Origin: Comamonadaceae bacterium
GTDB lineage: Bacteria; Pseudomonadota; Gammaproteobacteria; Burkholderiales; Burkholderiaceae_C
DNA: 53,657 nucleotides
Assembly (NCBI GenBank): GCA_947455145.1
Contig: CANGME010000021.1
Location: 1 to 53,657 of the forward strand
Direction: 5' to 3'
Both the position numbers and the translations under genes were made by a program. The notes beneath the pieces were generated by a model, which worked only from the letters and a program-made list of their open reading frames with translations, was not told the origin of the DNA and did not search any database. This document shows, piece by piece, positions 34,695 through 45,091 of this stretch. Numbering within the stretch: position 1 is the first letter of the stretch; each line of letters opens with the position of its first letter.

Positions 34695-35738
34695 ATGAAG
34701 CGCTTTTCTATTTCACTGTTCAGTGCGGCCATGCTAGCAAGCAGCATCGCCAGCGCGCAAACGCAAACTCTGAACATCTACTCAGCCCGGCACTACCCCA
34801 CTGATGAGGCCTTGTACAGCACCTTCACCCAAGCCACCGGTATCAAAATCAATCGCGTGGATGCCGACGATGCGGGTATTGTCGCGCGCCTGAAGGCCGA
34901 GGGCACAGCCTCCCCCGCTGATGTCATCTTGTTGGTGGACGCATCTCGCCTGTGGCGTGGGGAGGTTGAGGGATTGTTTCAACCTGTCAAATCCAAGCTG
35001 TTGATGCAGGCCATCCCGGAACAATTGCGCAGCAAACCCACAGCAGACGGGGCTTCATCGTGGTTCGGCTTCTCTACCCGCGCACGGGTCATCGTGTACG
35101 ATAAATTGAAAATCAAACGAGAAGATGTTGACACCTACGAGGAATTGGGTGACCCCAAAAACGCGGGCAAGCTGTGCATCCGCTCCGGTTCACACCCCTA
35201 TAACCTCTCGTTGTTTGGCGCAGTCATGGAGCACCTGGGTGAGTCAAAAACACAAGACTGGCTCAAGGGCATGGTCAGCAATATGGCTCGCCCGCCCAAG
35301 GGTGGCGACACCGATCAAATCAAAGGCGTGGCCTCCGGCGAGTGCGGTATTGCCGTCACCAACACCTACTACATGGCCCGCATCCTGCGGTCTGACAAGC
35401 CCGAAGACAAGGCTGTGGCAGAGCGGGTCAGTGTGGTTTTCCCCAACCAGAACTCATGGGGAACGCATGTGAACATTGCCGGTGGTGCGATGGCGAAAAA
35501 CGCCAAAAACCCGGCCAACGCGATTAAGTTTTTGGAGTATTTGGCCAGCCCTGCCGCACAAGAACATTTTGCCAATGGCAACAACGAATGGCCCATTGCC
35601 AAAGGTGTCACCATCAGCAACCCGGCCCTGCAAGCCATGTCGGGCGGCAATTTCAAGCGTGAGAGCATGCCGGTCAACGTGATCGGCATGAACCAGATCA
35701 AAGTCCAGCAAATACTGGACAGAGTGGGTTTCCGCTGA
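34695..35738 (+). CDS. Fe(III) ABC transporter substrate-binding protein
   Basis: A 347-residue periplasmic protein of the FbpA/FutA/AfuA type. The signal peptide MKRFSISLFSAAMLASSIASA is followed by QTLNIYSARHYPTDEALYSTF, the classic start of iron-binding receptors whose ligands include this Tyr and His. The tyrosine pair near the C-terminal half is in TNTYYMARIL. No permease or ATPase gene lies next to it, so it is an orphan here or uses a remote transporter. A Fur-like site is upstream, and AAAGGG precedes the ATG. Confidence 0.93.
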   Translation: MKRFSISLFSAAMLASSIASAQTQTLNIYSARHYPTDEALYSTFTQATGIKINRVDADDAGIVARLKAEGTASPADVILLVDASRLWRGEVEGLFQPVKSKLLMQAIPEQLRSKPTADGASSWFGFSTRARVIVYDKLKIKREDVDTYEELGDPKNAGKLCIRSGSHPYNLSLFGAVMEHLGESKTQDWLKGMVSNMARPPKGGDTDQIKGVASGECGIAVTNTYYMARILRSDKPEDKAVAERVSVVFPNQNSWGTHVNIAGGAMAKNAKNPANAIKFLEYLASPAAQEHFANGNNEWPIAKGVTISNPALQAMSGGNFKRESMPVNVIGMNQIKVQQILDRVGFR

Positions 35739-35796
35739 AGCTTCAATTAATGGGGGACAGAACCAAGCACTAAGCGAGGTTCTGCTCCGCACAGGC

Positions 35797-38118
35797 TCAC
35801 AACGCCGTTGCTTCCTCTGGCTTGGCCTTGCCCTCTTTCTTAGGCAAGGGCTGGATGTCAAGCAAGACTTCAGTTTTGGCTTCATCGCGGTCGTCCAGTT
35901 CAACGGTGAGGCGACCGCCCTCTTTCAATCGACCAAACAGCAACTCATCGGCCAGGGCGCGACGGATTGTGTCCTGAATAAGACGCTGCATGGGCCGTGC
36001 ACCCATCAGGGGGTCAAAGCCTTTCTTGGCTAGATGCTTGCGCAACTTGTCCGTGAAGGTGACCTCCACTTTCTTCTCGGTCAGTTGGGTCTCAAGCTGG
36101 AGCAAGAACTTGTCCACTACGCGCAAGATGATGTTCTCATCCAGCGCCTTGAAGCTGACGATGGCATCCAAGCGGTTGCGGAATTCCGGCGTGAACAGGC
36201 GCTTGATGTCGCCCATCTCATCCCCGGCTTGGCGCGGGTTGGTGAAACCAATGGTCGCTTTGTTCATAGTCTCCGCACCGGCATTGGTCGTCATGATGAT
36301 GATGACGTTGCGAAAGTCGGCCTTGCGGCCATTATTGTCGGTCAGCGTGCCGTGATCCATGACCTGGAGCAGCACATTGAAGATGTCCGGGTGCGCTTTC
36401 TCGATCTCATCAAACAGCAACACGCAATGCGGCTTCTTGGTAATGGCTTCGGTCAATAAACCACCCTGGTCAAAGCCCACATAGCCGGGAGGCGCACCGA
36501 TTAAACGACTGACTGCGTGGCGCTCCATGTACTCGGACATGTCAAAGCGGATCAGGTCAACGCCCATGATGTAGGCGAGCTGCTTGGCCGCCTCGGTCTT
36601 GCCCACACCGGTGGGGCCGCTGAACAAGAAAGAGCCAATCGGCTTGTCCGCCTTGCCCAGACCCGAGCGCGCCATCTTGACGGCCGAAGCCAGCATATCG
36701 ACCGCCTGATCTTGACCAAACACGACACTCTTCAAATCGCGCTCAAGCGTTTGCAGCTTGCCACGGTCATCATTGGACACATTGGCCGGCGGGATGCGGG
36801 CAATCTTGGCCACGATTTCTTCGACTTCGGTCTTGCTGATGATTTTCTTGCGCTTGGAGGGCGGCAAGATGCGCTGGGCAGCACCAGCTTCATCAATCAC
36901 GTCAATGGCCTTGTCGGGCAAGTGGCGGTCGTTGATGTACTTGGCGCTCAATTCTGCTGCGGCTTGCAAAGCGGCCACGGCGTACTTGACGTTGTGGTGC
37001 TCTTCAAAGCGTGATTTCAGACCCTTGAGAATTTCCACCGTTTGCTCGACGGTGGGCTCAACCACATCGACCTTTTGGAAGCGACGTGAGAGTGCGGCGT
37101 CTTTCTCAAAAATGCCACGGTATTCCGTGAAGGTAGTCGCACCGATGCATTTGAGCTGGCCATTGGACAGCGCTGGCTTGAGCAGGTTCGATGCGTCTAG
37201 CGTGCCGCCCGATGCGGCCCCCGCACCGATCAAGGTGTGGATTTCGTCGATGAACAAAATAGCGTTGGGCTTGTCTTTGAGAGACTTGATCACGCCCTTG
37301 AGCCGCTGCTCAAAGTCGCCACGGTACTTGGTACCTGCCAGCAGCGCACCCATATCCAGCGAATAGACGATGGATTCGGCCAAAATTTCGGGTACGTCTT
37401 TTTGCGTGATGCGCCATGCCAAGCCCTCGGCAATGGCGGTCTTGCCCACACCTGCCTCGCCCACCAGTAGTGGGTTATTTTTGCGGCGACGGCACAGGAT
37501 TTGAATCACGCGCTCGACTTCAAACTCGCGCCCAATCAAGGGGTCAATCTTCCCGTCCTTGGCCATTTGGTTCAGGTTTTGGGTGAATTGCTCCAGCGGG
37601 GACGCTTTTTCATTTTTCTCGGCCCCGCCCTCTTCGGCTTCGGCTTGGCCTTCATGGGGTTTGCTGGGCTCAGGTGCATCGGTTTTCTTGATGCCGTGCG
37701 CAATGAAGTTCACCACATCAAGTCGCGTCACACCTTGCTGGTGCAAGTAGTACACCGCGTGCGAATCTTTTTCGCCAAAAATGGCGACCAAGACGTTGGC
37801 ACCCGTGACTTCTTTTTTGCCACTGCCCGTGGACTGCACGTGCATGATGGCGCGCTGAATCACACGCTGGAAACCCAGCGTGGGCTGCGTGTCAACTTCA
37901 TCAGTACCAGCCACCTGCGGTGTATTGTCCTTAATGAAGTTCGACAGCGACTTGCGCAGATCATCAATATTGGCCGAACAGGCACGCAAAACCTCGGCAG
38001 CGCTGGGATTGTCCAACAGTGCCAGCAGCAAATGCTCCACCGTGATGAACTCATGGCGTTGCTGACGTGCTTCGACGAACGCCATATGCAAACTAACTTC
38101 TAATTCCTGAGCAATCAT
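35797..38118 (-). CDS. clpA: ATP-dependent Clp protease ATP-binding subunit ClpA
   Basis: A 773-residue Hsp100 unfoldase. Order: N-domain binding ClpS ([35 protein letters not shown]), a charged linker around residue 150, AAA-1 with Walker [10 protein letters not shown] and LFIDEIHTL, and AAA-2 with GPTGVGKTE and [15 protein letters not shown]. The ClpP-binding IGF-type loop is present as [11 protein letters not shown]. It feeds substrates to ClpP. It is preceded by clpS 72 bases upstream on the same strand, the usual pair. Confidence 0.98.
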   Translation of the reverse strand: MIAQELEVSLHMAFVEARQQRHEFITVEHLLLALLDNPSAAEVLRACSANIDDLRKSLSNFIKDNTPQVAGTDEVDTQPTLGFQRVIQRAIMHVQSTGSGKKEVTGANVLVAIFGEKDSHAVYYLHQQGVTRLDVVNFIAHGIKKTDAPEPSKPHEGQAEAEEGGAEKNEKASPLEQFTQNLNQMAKDGKIDPLIGREFEVERVIQILCRRRKNNPLLVGEAGVGKTAIAEGLAWRITQKDVPEILAESIVYSLDMGALLAGTKYRGDFEQRLKGVIKSLKDKPNAILFIDEIHTLIGAGAASGGTLDASNLLKPALSNGQLKCIGATTFTEYRGIFEKDAALSRRFQKVDVVEPTVEQTVEILKGLKSRFEEHHNVKYAVAALQAAAELSAKYINDRHLPDKAIDVIDEAGAAQRILPPSKRKKIISKTEVEEIVAKIARIPPANVSNDDRGKLQTLERDLKSVVFGQDQAVDMLASAVKMARSGLGKADKPIGSFLFSGPTGVGKTEAAKQLAYIMGVDLIRFDMSEYMERHAVSRLIGAPPGYVGFDQGGLLTEAITKKPHCVLLFDEIEKAHPDIFNVLLQVMDHGTLTDNNGRKADFRNVIIIMTTNAGAETMNKATIGFTNPRQAGDEMGDIKRLFTPEFRNRLDAIVSFKALDENIILRVVDKFLLQLETQLTEKKVEVTFTDKLRKHLAKKGFDPLMGARPMQRLIQDTIRRALADELLFGRLKEGGRLTVELDDRDEAKTEVLLDIQPLPKKEGKAKPEEATAL

Positions 38119-38190
38119 GTGCTTTCCTTGTGCCTTGTTTAACTCTACTCACTTTGACTCAACCGTACCAACTTTTTCAACTTTGTAACA

Positions 38191-38550
38191 CTAAAAATCG
38201 ATGGGTTCACTTACGCATTTCAACGGATGACCTGACTTATTGGCTGATTCCAACACCTGATCGACCTTGGTGGCTGCCACGTCTCGGGAATACACGCCGC
38301 ATACTCCTTTGCCGTCTAAATGGATTTTGAGCATGATTTGAGTCGCCGCCTCCAAATCTTTACCAAAAAACTCTTGTATTACATGCACTACAAACTCCAT
38401 GGGCGTGTAATCATCATTGAGCATCACCACTTGGAACATTTGTGGCGGCTTGACCTTTTGCGTGCGGCGCTCCAGCACAACCGAGCCACTGCCGCCTCTG
38501 TCGGGCGTGGTGATCGGCGTTGTAGGTGATTGGGGTAATTTCGTTGCCAT
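38191..38550 (-). CDS. clpS: ClpA adaptor protein ClpS
   Basis: A 119-residue adaptor. The N-terminal flexible stretch is followed by the core [27 protein letters not shown], where the Asn-Asp-Asp and Met line the N-degron pocket, then [29 protein letters not shown]. It delivers N-end-rule substrates to ClpA. ATG 38550 begins MATKLPQSP and gives the family length; the longer frame adds unrelated residues. It ends 72 bases before clpA. Confidence 0.97.
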   Translation of the reverse strand: MATKLPQSPTTPITTPDRGGSGSVVLERRTQKVKPPQMFQVVMLNDDYTPMEFVVHVIQEFFGKDLEAATQIMLKIHLDGKGVCGVYSRDVAATKVDQVLESANKSGHPLKCVSEPIDF

Positions 38551-38601
38551 AAGCCATTTTATCGGGCTCGTGAGGAAACAAACTTCCACGTGAACCTGGC
38601 A

Positions 38602-41136
38602 TTACTTATGTCCTCTTCGCCAGCTTTTCAAGCCCTCGAACCAAAAAACACTAACCAAACCCGCACCTACTGCCAGCGCCAGCCAAGACCAGGGCAAGGG
38701 GGCCAGGTGCAAGATGGCCGATAAACCTGGCAGGTACAAGGCCAAAAAGAGCAAGCCCGCAGTCAGGCCAGCCACCACCCACAGAGTGAGGTTGGGCACA
38801 CGCAACATACGCCACAGCGACAAGTTGCGCGAGCGGTTGGAAAAAATTAGCGCCAAATTAGCCACCACCAAGGTTGAAAAACCCAGGGCTCGCGCTTGTG
38901 GTTCGGCCAGCTGGGTAGCCCCCCAGGCATAGACTGCCAATACCACGCAGAGCACCCCCAAGCCTTGCAAAAAAGCCAGCCACAGTGTGCCGCCCGCAAA
39001 GAGTTGGGCCTGCACATCTCGCGGTGGGCGTCGCATGGCGTCGCCTTCAACCGGTTCATTTTCAAACACCAGGGAGCAGGCCGGGTCAATCACCAGTTCC
39101 AGAAAGGCAATGTGCATGGGATAGAGCACGATTGGCCAGCCCATCAGTGGCGGCAAAAGGGCCATGCCCGCTATGGGCACGTGCACGGCCATGATGTAGG
39201 CCATGGACTTCTGCAAGTTGTCAAAGATGCGTCGCCCCACCCGAACCGCCCGCACGATCGAGGCAAAGTTATCGTCCAGCAGCACGAGCACGGCTGCCTC
39301 CCTCGCCACGTCGGTGCCGCGCCCGCCCATGGCCACGCCCACATGGGCGGCCTTGAGAGCAGGGGCATCGTTTACACCGTCCCCCGTCATGGCCACCACG
39401 GCACCACCAGCTTGAAGGGCCTGCACGATGCGCAGTTTTTGCGCCGGTGAAATGCGCGCGCACACGCTGACGGTCTTCATGCGTGTCTGTAACTCGGTTT
39501 CGTTCAAGCTGGCAATCTCATCCCCCGTAAGTGGCTCATCCAACGGCAAGCCCGCCTGCCCGGCAATGGCACGCGCCGTCACGGGATAGTCGCCTGTGAT
39601 CATCACGACACGTATGCCCGCTTGGGCACATTCCCGCATCGCCTGCGGAATTTCCTCGCGCAACGGATCGGCCAAGCCCAACAGACCTACGAACTCGAAA
39701 TCAAAATCGTGTTCTTGCGCAGGCCAGGGCGGGCCCGCAAAGCGCGCTTGCGCCACGGCCAATACGCGCAAGCCGCGGGCTGCCATGGCATCCACCGCTG
39801 CGGCAATGGCTTGTTGCTGGCTCGCCTCTAGGTGGCACAAATCCACAATCGCTTCAGGCGAGCCCTTGGCCGCCACCACATGCGCCTCACTGTCCACGGC
39901 CCGCCAGACATGGGCCATGGCGCGCAGTTGGGGTGTCAAGCCGTATTCATGCACCAGGGCCCAATCGTGGTGGATGTGCTCGGTGTCAGCGAGAAACTGC
40001 TGACCCAGACTGTGAAATGCTTGCTCCATCGGGTCAAAGGGATCGGTCTCACTGGCCAAAATGGAGAACTCCACCAGGGTATGAAATGCCTCCGGCAAGT
40101 CGCCCGGCTTCAGCCCGTTGATCGTTAAATCTGCCCCGGCCACATGCAAATGCGCAACCGTCATGCGGTTGTGCGTCAAAGTGCCAGTCTTGTCCACACA
40201 CAACACGGATGTGGCACCCAAAGTCTCAATGGCGGCAATACGCCGCGTTAGCACCTTTTCACGCGAGAGTCGCCAGGCGCCCAGGGCCGGTAGCACGGTG
40301 AGCACCACCGTGAACTCCTGCGGCAGCATGGCCATGGCCAGGGCGATACCTGACAACAAGGCTTGCAACCAGTCCCCATGAATCAATCCATGGATTCCGA
40401 TCAACAACAGACTCAAACTCAAGGCAATCCAAGCCAAGCGACGCACGAGTTGGGCGGTCTGCTGCCTCAAGGGTGATGGCTCGGCCTGCACATTTTGCAA
40501 AGCGCTACCGATTTGCCCCATTTGGCTACGCGCACCGGTGGCGGTGACCTGCGCCACAGCCTGCCCCCGAACGACCAGCGTGCCCGAATACAGCCGATGT
40601 ACCGCATCGTCGGTGGGCGACTCGGCCTGCTGTGTCGATGCAGCCGCCTGCTTGGCCACTGGCTCTGACTCACCCGTCAACAGCGACTCATCTACCAACA
40701 GCTCGCTGCTAGACAAAAGTGTGGCATCGGCGGCAATCCTGTCCCCCTCAGCCAGCAAGAGGATGTCGCCCCGCACCAACGCTAGTCCCGCAATGGTTTG
40801 TGCCTGCCCCGCCCGAATGACTCTGGCGCGCGGGCTGGACAGTTCGCGCAAGGCCTGAACGGCGCGCTCAGTTTTTCCCTCTTGGTACAGCGTCAGGCCC
40901 AGGATCACCAGCACCAGCCCCACCAAAATCAGACCCTCTTGCAACTCCCCCAAGGCCAGATACAGCACACTGGCCGCCAGGAGCAAAAGGAACATGGGCT
41001 CGCCCAAGGTCTCACGGGCAATATGGCGCCACGTACGGTTGCTGTGACCGGGTAATTGGTTAGGCCCTTCATCGGTCAGCCGCTGCGCGGCCTGCGCATG
41101 ACTCAGGCCTTGGTTCTGGAGAGGAGATGAGCTCAT
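38602..41136 (-). CDS. P-type cation-transporting ATPase (P2-like)
   Basis: An 844-residue ATPase. An N-terminal cation-ATPase segment (LSHAQAAQRLTDEGPNQL), actuator TGES at 154-157, phosphorylation Asp315 in DKTGTL, hinge VAMTGDGVNDAPALKAAHVGVAMG and about eight to ten TM helices are visible. The M4 ion-path motif reads LPQEF (271-275) rather than PEGLP of Ca2+ pumps or CPC of copper pumps, so the transported cation is not assigned. It ends 51 bases before clpS on the same strand and may be co-transcribed with clpSA. No N-terminal metal-binding domains are present. Confidence 0.92.
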   Translation of the reverse strand: MSSSPLQNQGLSHAQAAQRLTDEGPNQLPGHSNRTWRHIARETLGEPMFLLLLAASVLYLALGELQEGLILVGLVLVILGLTLYQEGKTERAVQALRELSSPRARVIRAGQAQTIAGLALVRGDILLLAEGDRIAADATLLSSSELLVDESLLTGESEPVAKQAAASTQQAESPTDDAVHRLYSGTLVVRGQAVAQVTATGARSQMGQIGSALQNVQAEPSPLRQQTAQLVRRLAWIALSLSLLLIGIHGLIHGDWLQALLSGIALAMAMLPQEFTVVLTVLPALGAWRLSREKVLTRRIAAIETLGATSVLCVDKTGTLTHNRMTVAHLHVAGADLTINGLKPGDLPEAFHTLVEFSILASETDPFDPMEQAFHSLGQQFLADTEHIHHDWALVHEYGLTPQLRAMAHVWRAVDSEAHVVAAKGSPEAIVDLCHLEASQQQAIAAAVDAMAARGLRVLAVAQARFAGPPWPAQEHDFDFEFVGLLGLADPLREEIPQAMRECAQAGIRVVMITGDYPVTARAIAGQAGLPLDEPLTGDEIASLNETELQTRMKTVSVCARISPAQKLRIVQALQAGGAVVAMTGDGVNDAPALKAAHVGVAMGGRGTDVAREAAVLVLLDDNFASIVRAVRVGRRIFDNLQKSMAYIMAVHVPIAGMALLPPLMGWPIVLYPMHIAFLELVIDPACSLVFENEPVEGDAMRRPPRDVQAQLFAGGTLWLAFLQGLGVLCVVLAVYAWGATQLAEPQARALGFSTLVVANLALIFSNRSRNLSLWRMLRVPNLTLWVVAGLTAGLLFLALYLPGLSAILHLAPLPWSWLALAVGAGLVSVFWFEGLKSWRRGHK

Positions 41137-41192
41137 TCTTATCCCCGTAAAAATGGGCGCCGTGAACTAAATGAATCTGGCGACCATGGACA

Positions 41193-41642
41193 TCAACGCT
41201 GGGCCAAGGCTTGCTCCACACCGCGATTAGCCAGCCCATCGGCCCGCTCGTTACCCGGGTCACCGTTATGGCCGCGCACCCAGCGCCAATCAATTTTGTG
41301 GCCCGAAGTGCTCACCACTTCGTCCAACTGCTGCCACAAATCTACGTTTTTAACCGGCTGCTTGGCAGCTGTTTTCCAGCCCTTGGCCTTCCAGCCCGCC
41401 AGCCATTCGGTGATACCTTTCAGGACGTACTGGCTGTCGGCGTGCAGCGTCACCTGACAAGGTCGTTTCAGAGCTTGCAGCGCCTGAATGACGGCCATGA
41501 GCTCCATACGGTTATTCGTCGTGCCCAGCTCGCCACCGAACAATTCTTTTTCGGTACCGCCGGACTTGAGCAAAGCACCCCAACCGCCGGGGCCGGGGTT
41601 GCCTTTGCAGGCACCATCGGTGTAAATCTCAATGTGATTCAA
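41193..41642 (-). CDS. rnhA: Ribonuclease HI
   Basis: A 149-residue RNase HI that degrades RNA in RNA-DNA hybrids. The catalytic residues are visible: Asp in [19 protein letters not shown], Glu in [10 protein letters not shown], Asp in [12 protein letters not shown] and Asp in [12 protein letters not shown], with His in [11 protein letters not shown] chose the TTG start at 41642, with ACAGGA 8 bases upstream, because it gives the normal N-terminus; another TTG seven codons upstream is possible. Its start lies 14 bases inside the upstream methyltransferase gene, indicating coupling. Confidence 0.95.
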   Translation of the reverse strand: MNHIEIYTDGACKGNPGPGGWGALLKSGGTEKELFGGELGTTNNRMELMAVIQALQALKRPCQVTLHADSQYVLKGITEWLAGWKAKGWKTAAKQPVKNVDLWQQLDEVVSTSGHKIDWRWVRGHNGDPGNERADGLANRGVEQALAQR

Positions 41643-42444
41643 TGTTTTTATCCTGTTGATCAAAATTCAAAATGCCAGCCTCGCGGCCTCGATTGGCCAG
41701 AGGCACAGTGGCAGCACGCGGCAGCACGGACGCTTTCCAAGGTGCACCCATTAGCCGCACGCCATGCACCCGCTTGACGGCCACCAAAAAATACGCAGCA
41801 CCAAAAATAGATGCCCAGCGTGAGCCGATCCGATCCACCCAATTCATGCGCTGCAACCACTTATCGCTGCGCAGCGCAGGCTTGTAGCAGCCGAAGTGCC
41901 CGACTTGAATTTCAAAATCAAGCAAATGCAACCAGTCGCGCAAGCGCCAGTAGCCGATGGACTCTTCCAAGGTCGGCATGGACGGTGTGCCCCAGCCTAA
42001 ATTGCGACTCAGACCCTCTCGCCGTCGCTGCAAGCCCCACAGGCTCACCGGATTCAGACCAGTGATGACCACCTTGCCTTCAGGCACCAGCACCCGCGCG
42101 ACCTCGCGCAAAATAGCGTGCGGATTGGTGTGAATTTCAAGCGTGTGCGGCATCACTACCAAGTCCAGGCTAGAGGCGGGAAACGGCAGGGCTGAGAACT
42201 CCGTCACCAAGTCGATCGGGGGTGCGTTCAAAATAAGCTGTGGTGAGGCTTGGTTGCTGGCCAACCAGCGGTGTTGCATGCGGTTCGCGTCAAGCGCCTG
42301 AACTTCACGCAGACCCAGTTGCAAGGCATGGAACCCAAAAATATCGGCCACTGCCGTTTTGAACTGCGCGCTCTCCCAGTCCAGCAGGTAGCGCCCCGGC
42401 GGGGTCTCCAACCAATCCTTAAAACTTATAATCCGCTCACGCAT
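41629..42444 (-). CDS. Class I SAM methyltransferase, YafS-like
   Basis: A 271-residue methyltransferase-domain protein starting [24 protein letters not shown], with the late class I motif [39 protein letters not shown]. The N-terminal SAM motif is weak. Gene order methyltransferase-rnhA with divergent mltD is the same as yafS/rnhA/mltD in E. coli, so this is its counterpart. Substrate unknown. ATG 42444 is preferred to the far upstream in-frame ATG at 42519. Confidence 0.88.
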   Translation of the reverse strand: MRERIISFKDWLETPPGRYLLDWESAQFKTAVADIFGFHALQLGLREVQALDANRMQHRWLASNQASPQLILNAPPIDLVTEFSALPFPASSLDLVVMPHTLEIHTNPHAILREVARVLVPEGKVVITGLNPVSLWGLQRRREGLSRNLGWGTPSMPTLEESIGYWRLRDWLHLLDFEIQVGHFGCYKPALRSDKWLQRMNWVDRIGSRWASIFGAAYFLVAVKRVHGVRLMGAPWKASVLPRAATVPLANRGREAGILNFDQQDKNIESH

Positions 42445-42609
42445 GGCATTAACCCCAGTTTTGTCTTTGGCCGCCACTGATCGGCAAAAAGGCCTGCCCA
42501 TGCCATTGATTTTAGTCACACCCTATTACGCTGATCGCATTGCCGATCATCGCACCACCGCTGTACCGCACTTGATGCGAATACATGCCTGAATGGAAAA
42601 CCACTGCCC

Positions 42610-44061
42610 ATGAAATTTTTCACCCTTCTCAGCACAGTGGGCCTGCTTTGGCTCAGCGGTTGTGCCAGTACTGGCGTATCGAGCTCATCCAAGCCCAGCC
42701 GCTATCCTGACGCAGCCGACCCTGTCGTGTACGGCAGTGCGTCACCCGACCGCACCACGCCATCTTCAGAAGCCTCGCAAAAGGGCAGCAATAATGATGC
42801 GTTGGCCCCCATCCAAGCTAACGAAGCCCGCTCCCAAGCCGTCGCCCCACTGTCAGCACCCACCGACCTGTGGGAGCGCATCCGCAGAGGTTTTGCCATG
42901 CCCGACCTGGAGAGCGACCTGGTGCATGACCGCGAGCAGTGGTACGTCACCCGCCCGGACTACATCTTTCGGATGACGGAGCGCTCACGCAAATACCTCT
43001 TCCACATTGTTGAAGAACTGGAGCGGCGCAATATGCCCACCGAGTTGGCCTTGTTGCCCTTCATTGAAAGTGCCTTCAACCCGCAAGCCCTGTCCAGCGC
43101 CAAAGCCTCGGGCATTTGGCAATTCATGCCCAAGACTGGCAAACAATACGACCTGAAGCAAAACGTCTTTCGTGATGACCGACGCGATGTGCTGGCCTCC
43201 ACCCGCGCAGCGTTGGACTATCTGCAAAGGCTGCATGGCATGTTTGGCGACTGGCAGCTCGCCCTGGCCTCCTACAACTGGGGTGAAGGCAGCGTGGGCC
43301 GCGCCATCGCCAAAAACCAGCGTGCCGGTTTGGGCGTGCGCTACACCGACCTCAACATGCCCATGGAAACACGTTTTTACGTACCCAAGCTGCAAGCGGT
43401 GAAAAACATCGTGGCCCAGCCCGCCAGCTTCAGTACCAAGCTACCGCTCATCGGCAACCACCCTTACTTTGACAGCGTGACAATCTCCCGCGACATAGAT
43501 GTAGCCCTGGCCGCCAAGCTGGCCGAAGTGCCGCTGGACGACTTCAAGGCGCTGAACCCTTCGCTCAGTCGCCCTGTCATCTTGGCCGCAGGCACGCCGC
43601 AAATCTTGCTGCCCTGGGACAACGCCACCCTGTTTCAGCGCAACCTAGACGCCTATACCGGCACGCGCTTGGCGAGTTGGATGGTATGGGTAGCCCCCAC
43701 GACCTTGAAACCCGCAGAGGCCGCCAAACGGGCGGGCATGAGTGAGGCCGAATTTCGCTCGGTCAACAACATTCCGCCGCGCATGACGATCCGTGCCGGA
43801 TCGTCATTGCTGGTGTCCCGACCCGCTCACATTGAGAAAGACGTGACCGAATACATGGCAGACAACGGCCAGATGTCGCTGGCCCCTGACGTGGTGCCCA
43901 AACGCGTGGTGAAAAAAGGTGGCAAAACATCCCCCTTGGTGGCCAGCAAAGGCAAAGGCAGTGGAAAAGGCAATATGTCGATGCGCCTCTCCAGCAAGCA
44001 GGCCAAGCACAGCCCAGCCAAACCGGGAAAATCCAAACCGGTTCAACTGACTAAGAGATAA
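42610..44061 (+). CDS. mltD: Membrane-bound lytic murein transglycosylase D
   Basis: A 483-residue envelope enzyme that cleaves peptidoglycan glycan strands. A lipoprotein signal (FTLLSTVGLLWLSGC) is followed by a Ser/Pro-rich spacer and an SLT domain with the catalytic Glu in LALLPFIESAFNPQALSSAKASGIWQFMP. A LysM-like repeat begins near residue 355 (ASWMVWVAPTTLKPAEAAKRAGMSEAEF) and the tail is very Lys/Ser-rich (KKGGKTSPL.. to KPVQLTKR). E. coli MltD has two LysM; here at most one is clear. Divergent from the YafS-like gene, with a 165-base promoter region between. Confidence 0.95.
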   Translation: MKFFTLLSTVGLLWLSGCASTGVSSSSKPSRYPDAADPVVYGSASPDRTTPSSEASQKGSNNDALAPIQANEARSQAVAPLSAPTDLWERIRRGFAMPDLESDLVHDREQWYVTRPDYIFRMTERSRKYLFHIVEELERRNMPTELALLPFIESAFNPQALSSAKASGIWQFMPKTGKQYDLKQNVFRDDRRDVLASTRAALDYLQRLHGMFGDWQLALASYNWGEGSVGRAIAKNQRAGLGVRYTDLNMPMETRFYVPKLQAVKNIVAQPASFSTKLPLIGNHPYFDSVTISRDIDVALAAKLAEVPLDDFKALNPSLSRPVILAAGTPQILLPWDNATLFQRNLDAYTGTRLASWMVWVAPTTLKPAEAAKRAGMSEAEFRSVNNIPPRMTIRAGSSLLVSRPAHIEKDVTEYMADNGQMSLAPDVVPKRVVKKGGKTSPLVASKGKGSGKGNMSMRLSSKQAKHSPAKPGKSKPVQLTKR

Positions 44062-44064
44062 ACC

Positions 44065-45063
44065 TCACTCAGCCGTTATGCCGGCCTGCTTGATTAGCGC
44101 ACCGTAACGCGCCAACTGCGCCCGCATGGCCTTTCCTAAGTCGTCAGGAGAAGTACCGCGCGGTGTCAAACCAAGACCAAGCAACTTCTCACGAACCTCA
44201 GGGTCGGCCAGCGCCTTAGCGGCCTCAGCGTGCAGGGTTTGAAGAATCGCCTTGGGCGTTCCCGCAGGGGCCATCATGGCAAACCAAGAGTTGAACTCAA
44301 AGCCCGACAAACCGGACTCCGCAACCGTGGGCACGTCCGGGAACTGCGGCATGCGCTTGGGCGTGGTCACACCAATCAGCTTGAGCTTGCCACCGCGAAT
44401 CAACGCGTTGACGGTGGCAATGCCTTGGAATTCCGCCTGCACCTCATGGCCTGCCAGACCCACGGCAGCTTGCGAGGCCCCTTTGTAAGGCACATGGGTG
44501 AGCGACACGCCTGCCTGCGAGGCAAACAAAGCCATGGCGATGTGCTGAGGGCTGCCATTGCCGCCCGAGCCGTAGTTGATCTTGCCCGGTGACTTGCGTG
44601 CCTCGGCAATGAGGTCAGCGGCGCTGCGCTGCGCTGAATCAGCGGTCACCACCAAGCCCCACTCCACCGTGGCCACCAAGGACACCGGCTCGAAATCGCG
44701 AACGATGTCCCACGGCATCTTGCTTTGCAAATGGGGCAGCATGGTCATGATGCTGTCGTTAAAGCCGCCAATGGTGTAGCCATCGGGCGCGGCCTTGGCC
44801 ACTCGGTCAGCGCCAATCAAACCTGCAGCACCAGTCATGTTTTCTATAACAAAACCCTGGCCCATGTTCTGCGCCATTTTTTGCGTCACGATTCGCGCCG
44901 CGTTGTCCACGGCACTTCCCGCGGCCAAAGGAATGATCATACGGATGGGCTTGCTAGGGTAAGCAGCCTGGGCTTGTACCTGCGGGCTACCGAAGCCGCT
45001 GAGCAGTAGCGCGGTCAGCGTGCTCAAAACGGCGAGACGGCGTGAGGGACGTTGTGAAGTCAT
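44065..45063 (-). CDS. Bug-family substrate-binding protein
   Basis: A 332-residue tripartite tricarboxylate transporter receptor. The Tat/Sec-like leader ends in QVQAQAA and is followed by YPSKPIRMIIPLAAGSAVDNAARIV; later family motifs are YGSGGNGSPQHIAMALFASQAG and VPYKGASQAAVGL. The 3' end lies 3 bases from mltD, convergent. It is the last gene of an operon with an Ldh-type dehydrogenase and a further orphan receptor. Ligand unknown, probably a carboxylate handled by the dehydrogenase (inference). Confidence 0.92.
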   Translation of the reverse strand: MTSQRPSRRLAVLSTLTALLLSGFGSPQVQAQAAYPSKPIRMIIPLAAGSAVDNAARIVTQKMAQNMGQGFVIENMTGAAGLIGADRVAKAAPDGYTIGGFNDSIMTMLPHLQSKMPWDIVRDFEPVSLVATVEWGLVVTADSAQRSAADLIAEARKSPGKINYGSGGNGSPQHIAMALFASQAGVSLTHVPYKGASQAAVGLAGHEVQAEFQGIATVNALIRGGKLKLIGVTTPKRMPQFPDVPTVAESGLSGFEFNSWFAMMAPAGTPKAILQTLHAEAAKALADPEVREKLLGLGLTPRGTSPDDLGKAMRAQLARYGALIKQAGITAE

Positions 45064-45091
45064 AGCGAAATTCCTAGATAAAAAGTGTTCG

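Noticed and set aside
35739-35796. CAGAACC/GGTTCTG inverted repeat between the iron receptor and clpA
   Set aside because: The loop is 13 bases and no T-run follows on either strand, so it is not supported as a terminator.
42500-42592. 30-codon ORF (MPLILVTPYYADRIADHR..) between the YafS-like gene and mltD
   Set aside because: It resembles no family that I know, lacks a ribosome binding site, and lies in the divergent promoter region. A gloB remnant was considered, but the residues do not match.
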